Shown: in pieces, positions 55,046 to 64,000 of the stretch
How the letters are laid out: every line of letters begins with the position of its first letter
Numbering within the stretch: position 1 is the stretch's first letter
NCBI GenBank assembly: GCA_947561585.1
Contig: CANNZV010001599.1
Coordinates: 1 to 64,000 of the forward strand
Length of the DNA: 64,000 nucleotides
DNA from: Caprella mutica
Taxonomy: Eukaryota > Arthropoda > Malacostraca > Amphipoda > Caprellidae
Reading direction: 5' to 3'
The notes under the pieces: model-generated
Told to the model about the DNA's origin: nothing
The model's input: the letters and a program-made list of their open reading frames with translations, nothing else
Databases searched by the model: none
Position numbers and translations under genes: made by a program

Positions 55046-55390
55046 CTTGTCAATAAAATGATGTCATCTTACTACACAAAACAGTTCGGTGAGATAATGT
55101 TTTCTTCTGGATTGTTGATTCGTTTTTCGTTTGAACTCAAACGTTAGAAGAAGGATTTGGATGATATTAATGAAGTTTAAAGAATAACAAAGAATGAGAT
55201 GTTATTATTAGCTACTAGGAATGAAGTTGTAATGGCATCATTCCGCAATTCAGGTCTATGTGTAGGTAATTACTATTATTAAACAAAGAAAATTGATGGA
55301 TCAGATAATAGAATGTCAAAATACTGATATTTAGGGTAATTAAACTAGGTAGGTACTAGGACTACCTAACTAGACGAGTGAATAGATTAG

Positions 55391-55556
55391 GGGAATTCAG
55401 AGTTATCGCACGGTTCCACATTTTCGACCATAATAGAAAAACCTTTAGCCTATGTACCTACTATATAATATAACAAGATAAAATGTTAAATGATGTATGT
55501 TTTTTTTTCAATTGTCGAAAATGTTGAGCTGTACGATAACTCGGAACTTACCCTAT
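55391..55556. mobile_element. MITE, ATTATCGGTCAG family, diverged
   Basis: Left AGAGTTATCGCACGGTTCCA, right GAGCTGTACGATAACTCGGA, then ACTTACCC. Inverted, noncoding. Confidence 0.65.
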
Positions 55557-57960
55557 TAAATAATACCTGTCTAGGCTGTCTACTAATAAGTAGATTATAA
55601 ATGATTTAGAATTTACCTTTTAAGAAATATGTCAATTGGAGAAAATGAGTTGTGAATGATATCGGTAGGAGAGATAATTGTATCCACTAGGTACCTATTA
55701 TTACCGTAATGCCGTATAGGTATTAGGAGCCTGACTAATATAGTATATAACTTAGATTTATTAGATATAAGACTAGTGTTTGAACCTTCAAATTAATTCA
55801 TTACTAGGGAAAATTATATATTATAATAAAAATTTATTAATTTCCTGTGAACTCGAAACATGACGTCATCATTTCATCTTCCTGCTGCCACCATTATCTT
55901 TTCAACCACAATACTTCCGCTCAAAATTACCAAGAAAATGTCATTTTTGACATTAAATAGGCTATGTACCTATGGAAGAAATGAATACACAACTCACACA
56001 ATATTTTCCTTTGTCATCAAATTTTAATACTGGATCTCATATGAAGTGAAGGTCCTCTGTATCAGGAAAACATCTGTTTTCTGAGCTCACAAAATCAAAA
56101 CACTGACTGCGGAGCAAGTTAAGTGCACACCCTCACTCACTCACTGAACTTAGCAAACTGAAAGAAAATCACAAATTCACAATAACAAAAAAGAAAATGA
56201 TGACCAGAGTGAACAATGTTGAACTTTTGATCTTTTTCTAACCCATTCTGTGTAAATATTGTTTTGTTAATCTTTTATTTGCATAAGAACAACAGCATTT
56301 TTTCTGTTATCAGTTCGACTTACATTAACATGCAAAAATCAACTAGTTTATTCGAGTTCAGGTTTCCATGCATTGGACAGTTACTTCAAATGAGTTGCCA
56401 TATTTTGCCATCTGCTATTTAATATACATAATGCATCTCAACAGCTACGGATCGCTAAATATCTATAGAATTTCAAATAGGTTTAAAAAATCATATACTG
56501 TTTTTTTTTATTTTGTTATTAACATTCATTTTGCGCAATTTTATCATGCAAGAAGGTAAATAAACGGTTGGCACGAGTAATATCTAAAGTGAAAACCTGA
56601 TGGGGGAGGGGGAATGAGGGGGATGGCGCTGAGCCTCTTTATGAACTATGACAGGTGAATGGGAAAGTTTTCGACTATGTTTTCACTTGCCCAGGTAGGT
56701 AGGTACAAAGCCGGTATATATATATATAATAAAAGACCATTTATAGTTTCAAATTAAAATATTTATCTATTTTATTAACACGTCTGCGACATTTTTTTAC
56801 AAATAAGCTTTCATTCAGTTTTACCCAATGATTGCAAGAAAGTAAAACAAGATATATAACTCGATTTAGCCACGGAAAAGAACAAAATAATTACTATTAT
56901 CCAACAAAATGAGTGAATAAATTCTATCTAATTTTTCAAAGACCAATTATTTCCAGTTTAACTTATGGTTAGTAAAAACAATATGTAAAAAGGCATGTAA
57001 AACTTTCTGCCAATATGTTTAAATAGTATGACACAATTTTATGATCGTTTTGCTCTCTCCTTCGAGCAGGAATATATGAATAAGTTTAAATTCTAGATTC
57101 ACACTCATGCAAACAAGACATGTGTGCCCAATTATTATAGCACACGCTAAGCAAAAAAAAGTAGGTAAGCACTGCTGGTGAATGGCTGCGCGTAGTCATG
57201 ACCTGGCGGTTAGGTAGGTAGTACCTACGTAGGTACTACCTACATGTATGTACCTACGTTCTGCCGGACACTGCCCATGCTATCATCTGCTTGGCATTGA
57301 CTTATATACCATCACATGGCTAAAATGCACATATTTATGCATGTATTGAAACGAAAGAGTAATTTGTATGCACCATAGGTATGTATTATTTTGTAATTTC
57401 TGTCAATGGAAAAGTTACGCCTGGTTTAAAAGTTTTTTTTAGAACAAATCAACAGATCTAATTTCTCCTCAAAATATTCACTTTTCTCTAGTGAACACAT
57501 TTTAAAATAGATTTTATCATCGAATTGTGAAAGGTTATTTGTTCAAATTATTTATATGGGAACTCAAAAAAAAACGTAATAAAATATATAGCCATGAAAA
57601 TTAAGTTAATAAGAAGTTTCTTATATATGTATGATGGGTAAATTAAATAGCAAACTGAATTAAAAAGATACACGAGACCTCTAAAAGTCTATAATTTACC
57701 TCACCAATGCCCTAAAAAATGTTTAGCTTTCAATTTCATTCACATTTCTCTTTTAAAAAACTGACCTATAATAAATAATTAAATCACTTACAATTTAAGT
57801 GTAATATGATATACAGTTAGTAGCTACCTCAATAATTTAAATTGACAATGTTTACTGTAATCTTTAAACCGAAAATAGTTAGGCCGGCTGCAATTCTGTT
57901 TAATCTTGGCCTTACCACGTAAAAAGAGATGGTAACAAAAACTGTGACCAATTGAATGGA
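55557..57960. other. AT-rich unique sequence
   Basis: No supportable gene. Minor items: a (TA)n run near 56716, and a compact palindromic tract at 57205-57260 (TAGGTAGTACCTACGTAGGT then ACTACCTA). Confidence 0.45.
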
Positions 57961-57965
57961 GAGAC

Positions 57966-58135
57966 TATAGCTATGCTATAGATATAGTATACTGTATACT
58001 ATAGACTATACCTATAGTATACTATAGGTATAGTAGACTATACCTATAGTATACTATAGGCATAGTAGCTATACCTACCTATAGTATACTTTAGGCATAG
58101 TAGACTATAGCATATAGGTATAGTATACTTATATG
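57966..58135. repeat. Self-complementary tandem repeat, ATAGTATACTATAGG
   Basis: About five copies of ATAGTATACTATAGGTATAG with TAGACTATACC; each unit is its own near-palindrome (GTATAC, CTATAG). Confidence 0.85.
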
Positions 58136-58984
58136 TGACAGTATAGTATAGAATAGTTCTAGGATCTAGGTACTATAAGAACCTACCTACCTATCTACTC
58201 ATGACCCTCTAAAGTTCTCGTTTCTTTCTACCGATCCTCTCAAATCGCCTCAAATGCCATAAGTCATAGCAAGTTTTATTTTACTTTCAAAATGGTTAAG
58301 AAATTAAGTACCTAATATCGAGGTGAGCAGTTCGGTCAAAGGTAAATAAATGTATGGGGAATATGGTTGTTATATTTAATAGCAAGAAATATTTACAGTT
58401 GAACATTTATCTCGAATTTGATGTAGTGAAGCAATATCAGTACCTAATCCTAAACGGGATGGCACGTGCTGTTTCTTAGACTAAATAAATGTTTAAGTTA
58501 ATAATTTTGAGAAAAAGTTTATAATCCAAATATTTCTTAGCTTTATTCTACATTAATTCAAGTATATTCTCTTATTTCGTTCATTTTGAATTAAAAACTT
58601 ATTTTTTGAACAGAATAAAAAATTGAGAGAAAACTAAACAATATCGTAAAATTTCTTATAGAACACACATATTATTCAATTTAAAGACGATATTTCTCTG
58701 TTAAATTATATTTCAAAGTAACTGAATTCATGGTTTACACTCTTTTGAATATTCAATATATTACTTCTTTATAATCTTTAGTGAATTGGACCAATATACT
58801 TACTTTACAGCTGTAATATTAATAATTTTACAAGTCTTAAAAATAGGCCAACTATAATAAAGGTACTTATGAATTATAATGGTAAAAAGAGATTACTGTT
58901 TCGACAGAGTAATATTAATCTGATCGGTTTCAATTTAAACACTATAGTTTTAAACTGTCAAATCTGTAAATATTTGTTGACAAC

Positions 58985-59750
58985 CTCCAATATTCTATAT
59001 TGCTCACGTGATTGTCATAGTATCACCACCAATATTCTATATTGCTCACGTGATTGTCATAGTATCACCACCAATATTCTATATTGCTCATTTGTTTGTC
59101 ATAGTATCACCACCAATATTCTATATTGCTCACGTGATTGTCATAGTACCACCTCCAATATTCTATATTGCTCAGGTGATTGTCGTAGTATCACCACCAA
59201 TATTCTATATTGCTCACGTGATTGTCATAGTATCACCACCAATATTCTATATTGCTCACGTGATTGTCATAGTACCACCTCCAATATTCTATATTGCTCA
59301 GGTGATTGTCGTAGTATCACCACCAATATTCTATATTGCTCACGTGATTGTCATAGTATCACCACCAATATTCTATATTGCTCACGTGATTGTCATAGTA
59401 TCACCACCAATATTCTATATTGCTCATTTGTTTGTCATAGTATCACCACCAATATTCTATATTGCTCACGTGATTGTCATAGTATCACCTCCAATATTCT
59501 ATATTGCTCAGGTGATTGTCGTAGTATCACCACCAATATTCTATATTGCTCACGTGATTGTCATAGTACCACCTCCAATATTCTATATTGCTCAGGTGAT
59601 TGTCGTAGTATCACCACCAATATTCTATATTGCTCACGTGATTGTCATAGAATCACCTCCAATATTCTATATTGCTCACGTGATTGTCATAGAATCACCT
59701 CCAATATTCTATATTGCTCAGGTGATTGTCATAGTATCACAACCATAATT
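58985..59750. repeat. Minisatellite, 42-bp unit, ~18 copies
   Basis: Unit CACCACCAATATTCTATATT then GCTCACGTGATTGTCATAGTAT. Most copies hold CACGTG; others CAGGTG or CATTTG, in a recurring order (e.g. 59090-59300 resembles 59400-59600). As 42 is a multiple of three, a 330-codon frame (58869-59861) runs through it: (NILYCSRDCHSITT)n. Confidence 0.95.
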
Positions 59751-59896
59751 CTATTTTGTAATTCAATAGCATCTAATTATTATTTTTTATCATTAATCAA
59801 AATGAAATACGTGCGAGAAAGTTCCAGTAACAAAGACATTTTGAACAAAGAGTTAGAGTGAGATTTACTTGTCTATATTATATTATTTATTTATAG

Positions 59897-61155
59897 TCGA
59901 AAGATATTTACCCAGTGAGTCAAGAGATATTTACCCAGTGAGTCAATAGATATTTACCTAGTGAGTCAAGAGATATTTACCCAGTGAGTCAAGAGATATT
60001 TACCCAGTGAGTCAATATATATTTACCCAGTAAGTCAAGAGATATTTACCCAATGAGTCAAGATATATTTACCCAGTGAGTCAAGAGATATTTACCCAGT
60101 GAGTCAAGATATATTTACCCAGTGAGTCAAGAGATATTTACCCAGTGAGTCAAGAGATATTTACCCAATGAGTCAAGAGATATTTACCCAGTGAGTCAAG
60201 AGATATTTACCCAATGAGTCAAGAGATATTTACCCAGTGAGTCAAGATATATTTACCCAGTGAGTCAAGAGATATTTACCCAGTGAGTCAAGAGATATTT
60301 ACCCAGTGAGTCAAGAGATATTTACACAGTGAGAAAAGAAATATTTATCTAGTGAGTCAAGATATATTTACCCAGTGAGTCAAGAGATATTTACCCAGTG
60401 AGTCAAGAGATATTTACCCAATGAGTCAAGAGATATTTACCCAGTGAGTCAAGAGATATTTACCCAATGAGTCAAGAGATATTTACCCAGTGAGTCAAGA
60501 GATATTTACCCAGTGAGTCAAGAGATATTTACCCAATGAGTCAAGAGATATTTACCCAGTGAGTCAAGAGATATTTACCCAATGAGTCAAGAGATATTTA
60601 CCCAGTGAGTCAAGATATATTTACCCAGTGAGTCAAGAGATATTTACCCAGTGAGTCAAGAGATATTTACCCAATGAGTCAAGAGATATTTACCCAGTGA
60701 GTCATGAGATATTTACCCAATGAGTCAAGAGATATTTACCCAGTGAGTCAAGAGATATTTACCCAGTGAGTCAAGAGATATTTACCCAGTGAGTCAAGAG
60801 ATATTTACCCAATGAGTCAAGAGATATTTACCCAGTGAGTCAAGAGATATTTACCCAATGAGTCAAGAGATATTTACCCAGTGAGTCAAGAGGTATTTAC
60901 CCAGTGAGTCAAGAGATATTTACCCAATGAGTCAAAAGATATTTACCCAATGAGTCAAGATATATTTACCCAGTGAGTCAAGAGATATTTACCCAGTGAG
61001 TCAAGAGATATTTACCCAGTGAGTCAAGATATATTTACCCAGTGAGTCAAGAGATATTTACCCAGTGAGTCAAGAGATATTTACCCAGTGAGTCAAGAGA
61101 TATTTACACAGTGAGAAAAGAAATATTTATCTAGTGAGTTAAGAGAAATTTACCT
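59897..61155. repeat. Minisatellite, 23-bp unit, ~54 copies, higher-order structure
   Basis: Unit AGATATTTACCCAGTGAGTC plus AAG. Variants CCCAATG and ATATATTT recur in order. A marked mutant pair (ACACAGTGAGAAAAGAAATA then TTTATCTAGTGAG) occurs at about 60320 and again at about 61105, so a ~780-bp block was duplicated. Confidence 0.97.
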
Positions 61156-61244
61156 AAAATTTACTTTCCATTCTTTTTCTGTCCAAATTAAATATACCAA
61201 ATAATTAGTTTGTCATTAGCAATTTGCTGCAATGAAGATGACAT

Positions 61245-61500
61245 TTTAAGCGCATACTATACTGGCAGTTTCACCGCCGCGATGTCACTGCCCTAGCTGT
61301 TTACGCATCTTCAATTAATCACGGTTAATGAATGGAAAAGCAAAGTTGCATAGTATACTGGCGGTGCTACCGCTTTAGCAGTCTGCGTTGCTACGGTGCT
61401 ATAGGCGGTGGTACCGCATCTGGACGCGTTACCACCGCTGCGGTAGCAACACTTTGCAAAGTATACTGGGCAGTTTCACCGCGGCAGTCAAAGTATAAGC
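61245..61500. repeat. Small repeat, TATACTGGCRGT motifs
   Basis: Three occurrences of AGTATACTGG(C)AGTTTCACCGC-like motif (61258, 61353, 61462), plus GCGGTGGTACCGC and TTACCACCGCTGCGGTAGCA palindromes. GC-rich island; possibly a MITE remnant. Confidence 0.45.
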
Positions 61501-61583
61501 ACATACACAGACCAGTAAAGTAGAAGAGATCCCAATACAGCTAATATTTAAAAAAAATATGTAGGTATATATTTTCCGTGACC

Positions 61584-62562
61584 GGACAATTGCCACCCGC
61601 GAACAATTGCCACCCGCGGACAATTGCCACCCGGAAAATTGCCACCCCCGGACAATTGCCACCCAAATATTTTTATCAGGCCTCTTAACTTTAAAAATGG
61701 TGATAAAATATGTATATTGTTTTTGTACGATTAATTATTTATTGTATACATTATAAGATAAAAAAAATTCATTCCACATTTAATATTTTTTTTAAATTAA
61801 TTATTCCCATAGTTGATATAATAAAATATATGTTGTTTTTATACGAATTATTGTGTACCTTTTCGTCACATTCCTTTTAAAGTGACTGCATTCACAGAGT
61901 AGCTTTTCTGCATCCATGAGCTTGTCACCCATTGTGGTAGGTGACTTTGTTCATGGAGCCACTTTTCTTTCTGACTGCTTCTTCAAGTCCCTTGTATTTA
62001 ATTTCCTTTTGATGTCAGTGATACAGTGATATAGTCAACCAAATAACTGAAACAGACGATATTCCATTAATAGAATTAGGTTATCTCGCCCGGAATAGGT
62101 CTTTATTTATAATTATTTGCTAAAGGAAAAACAATAGGTATTTATATTACTACCCAGTAATATAATATACAAGTTAAGAATCCTGACAATATAATTAGGG
62201 TTGTGACAATATATTTTTAAAATCATAAATCCTGAAAATGTTATAGACGAAGGGAATCAAATAGTTTTGAATCGTTCTAAAGAAAGGGTATAAAGTATTC
62301 GATAACATAAGATTTAAAATATGTTATGTTTAAAAAGCACATTCAGAAACCGATTAATAATATTTTTTTTTATCTTATAATGTATATAATTGGTAATTAA
62401 TCGTTCAAATAATATACATATTTTATCACCATTTTTAAAGTTAAGAGGTCTGATATTAATTATTTGGGTGGCAATTGTCTGGGGGTGGCAATTGTCCGGG
62501 TGGCAACTGTCCGGGGGTGGCAATTATCCGCGGGTAGCAATTGTCCGCGGGTGGCAATTGTC
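61584..62562. mobile_element. Non-autonomous DNA element with repeated GGACAATTGCCACCC ends
   Basis: 979 bp. Inverted arms of about 200 bp: each begins with about five copies of GGACAATTGCCACCCGCG-like repeats and continues with CTCTTAACTTTAAAAATGGT and GATAAAATATGTATAT. The centre has no intact ORF and contains a broken AGGGTTGTGACAATAT MITE (62197-62345). The long TIRs would suit a MULE-like element, but that is only a guess. Confidence 0.8.
62197..62345. mobile_element. Nested, right-truncated MITE, AGGGTTGTGACAATATG family
   Basis: Left end AGGGTTGTGACAATATATTT and inner CCTGAAAATGTTATAGACGA match the family; the right inverted repeat is lost where the host element's right arm starts. 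Confidence 0.7.
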
Positions 62563-62579
62563 CTAGCACCATATTTTCT

Positions 62580-62642
62580 TCGGTTCTAGGCCGCGGACAA
62601 TTCGCCGCTAGGACAACTCGCCGCCAGGCGAGTTGTCCTAGT
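62580..62642. repeat. CGAGTTGTCCTAG inverted repeat
   Basis: CTAGGACAACTCGCCGCC is mirrored by GGCGAGTTGTCCTAG. It has the same flavour as the GGACAATTGCC element ends next to it and may be a relative. Confidence 0.6.
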
Positions 62643-62739
62643 TGTTGACTAATTTAGTCAACAACATCTATACCCTGTTTTATCATCTATTTAATAATGT
62701 TTCAGAAGTTAATGTAACTCTTTCCATTGACTAGAAAAA

Positions 62740-63720
62740 AAAATGTAATAATAAACAACAAAAAATGTCCCAAGTAACTCCGATGGTGGGGCACACTGAG
62801 ACAGGCTCAGCCAGGGCACAATGGGACGATTTACTTACCTATTATAAAATCAAAGTTATTAACAAATTTTAAATTGGAGTTTTGCTTCCTAATGTTTCTG
62901 CACCGATCGGGTTCAACAAGATCATCTTTTTGTCATTCAGCTTCACCGAAGCAATAATGTTTGATCTGATTTGAGCAGTCTACTTAAATATTATATCTCA
63001 TCTTCAACATCCATATCTTTTTCTTCAATGATGATTCCTACATAATAAGTTTTTTGCTACATAATAAGTTTCAACAAGGACATAGTTTTCAGTAACTGGC
63101 TCATTTTCTAGAGGCAGGAAGTCCTTATTTCTTCGTCCAGGTAAAGTATCATCATCGATTTGATCAGATGAATGATCAGACAAATCCAAAGCGTCTTCAT
63201 CGGATGATGAAGCCAAAGCAGTTTCTTCAACTCTGGCAGCGCCTAAGACCCAATTAGGCCCCAGTGAGGGGTAAGGGAAATGTATAATTGCAGTACTCCT
63301 GACCCTACCAAGGGGGTAACGGAATGGGCCGTGATTAGCCACCATGGTCACTTCTATAAGCAAAATAGAGACAAGGACACCTTCAAGATCCTAGGCCTGA
63401 TGGCACCCATCCAATAGAGGTCGGGATTGAGGCAGCGGACGGCAGAGATCCACATCCGGCTACTCACTATCGAACCAAACCTAGTACCGGGTAGGAATAG
63501 AGGGAGAAAGGGAATGGACATAGAACAACGTTGATGCAATTAGTAAATATTGTCAATAATATTGATCATGTGAAGTTGCCTTTTGGGAATAAGAAGTGAG
63601 AGATAGGGAGCGTAAGTTTAATTGCTGCCCTCATAATAGCTTCTGAGGCCATTCCTCTATTTGTCCTTGTTCTGGACCGAAGAATCTTGCAACTGTAACA
63701 TATAGTTGTTTGAATAAGTA
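62740..63720 (-). pseudogene. Pogo-like transposase remnant (N- and C-terminal fragments)
   Basis: On the minus strand, 63680-63590 reads RTRTNRGMASEAIMRAAIK, resembling the HTH-psq start of pogo/CENP-B type transposases. 63240-63000 reads ALASSSDEDALDLSDHSSDQ, then ENYVLVE and, after a frame change, TYYVGIIIEEKDMDVEDEI, resembling the acidic tail and YYVGK-type C-terminal module of such proteins. The catalytic middle is absent. A GC-richer stretch (about 63243-63540), perhaps an insertion, separates the two parts. Assignment is by eye. Confidence 0.4.
63243..63540. other. GC-richer insert of unknown type
   Basis: Between the two transposase-like pieces. Contains GGTAAGGGAAATG, GGGTCAGGAGTACTGC-like and AGGTCGGGATTGAGGCAGCG motifs and an open 61-codon minus-strand frame (SRMWISAVRCLNPDLYWMG). 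Looks like an interspersed repeat; class unknown. Confidence 0.35.
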
Positions 63721-64000
63721 ACATATAAAATATTAATATGTATTTTATTCAAAATGGAATTCATTGAAACAGACTGGGTTTCAGTGGGACACTGTCCCAG
63801 TGTTGGCAGTTTTTACGGTCCCAAAGAACCCCATTGTGCAATTTTGTGAAATATTGTGCACTTCTAATCAACTGAATGGGATTGTCCAAATAGTAGCTGG
63901 ATACAATAACTATAGATATATATCCTCATTTTGAGAGTTACACGAAACACTCATTCATACAAATCAGTCTTTAATACATTTGTAATTCCTTACAAAAGAA

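Noticed and set aside
53966..55053. Up to 270-codon minus-strand ORFs with FPRVALLF repeats
   Set aside because: GC-rich minisatellite read in several frames at once.
63354..63539. 61-codon minus-strand ORF (SRMWISAVRCLNPDLYWMG)
   Set aside because: Looks like part of an interspersed repeat; no start context or domain.

Overview
The window looks like nuclear DNA of an invertebrate animal, most likely an arthropod; I cannot place it more closely. It is AT-rich and holds a multi-exon gene with consensus GT-AG introns, non-LTR retrotransposon remains, many palindromic MITE-like elements and an extreme load of minisatellites. There are no operons, tRNAs, rRNAs or CRISPR arrays. Roughly 21-22 kb, about a third of the window, is tandem repeat with units of 11-42 bp, and almost every array has its own unit.

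The only host gene I can support is on the minus strand at 17150-27969. I assembled 13 exons by hand. All junctions are GT-AG, all phases agree, and from the ATG at 27920 the exons sum to 3099 nt (1032 codons plus stop). The coiled-coil half matches the LZTS (leucine zipper putative tumor suppressor / Fez1 / PSD-Zip70) family, including EETEWRLCQKSG-EISLLK read across a splice junction. Upstream 5' exons and the promoter are not located. Its introns are packed with MITEs and minisatellites. Two of the arrays contain the neighbouring exon's 5' splice site in every repeat unit, which is the most interesting observation here.

Layout: 1-8.9 kb is noncoding with arrays and foldback elements. 8.98-13.85 kb is a nearly full-length but frame-shifted non-LTR retrotransposon (PHD-finger ORF1; endonuclease-RT-zinc-knuckle ORF2). 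About 13.9-15.1 kb is a second LINE relic, with an RNase H domain on the minus strand and a C-terminal zinc knuckle on the plus strand, as in a twin-primed 5' inversion. 15.6-16.2 kb is a TA-flanked MITE. 17.1-28 kb is the LZTS-like gene. 28-31.2 kb is without recognisable genes. 31.2-41.8 kb is almost all minisatellite, including a 5.4-kb array of 25/18-bp units. 42.1-44.5 kb is a TA-flanked Tc1/mariner-superfamily-like DNA transposon remnant that itself carries a minisatellite. 44.8-55 kb is a further series of arrays. 55-58.9 kb is mostly unique AT-rich DNA. 59-61.2 kb is two more arrays. 61.6-62.6 kb is a non-autonomous DNA element with repeated GGACAATTGCCACCC ends. 62.7-63.9 kb is a decayed pogo-like transposase remnant.

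Nearly all other long open frames are by-products of tandem repeats or of the purine-rich LINE strand and were left out.
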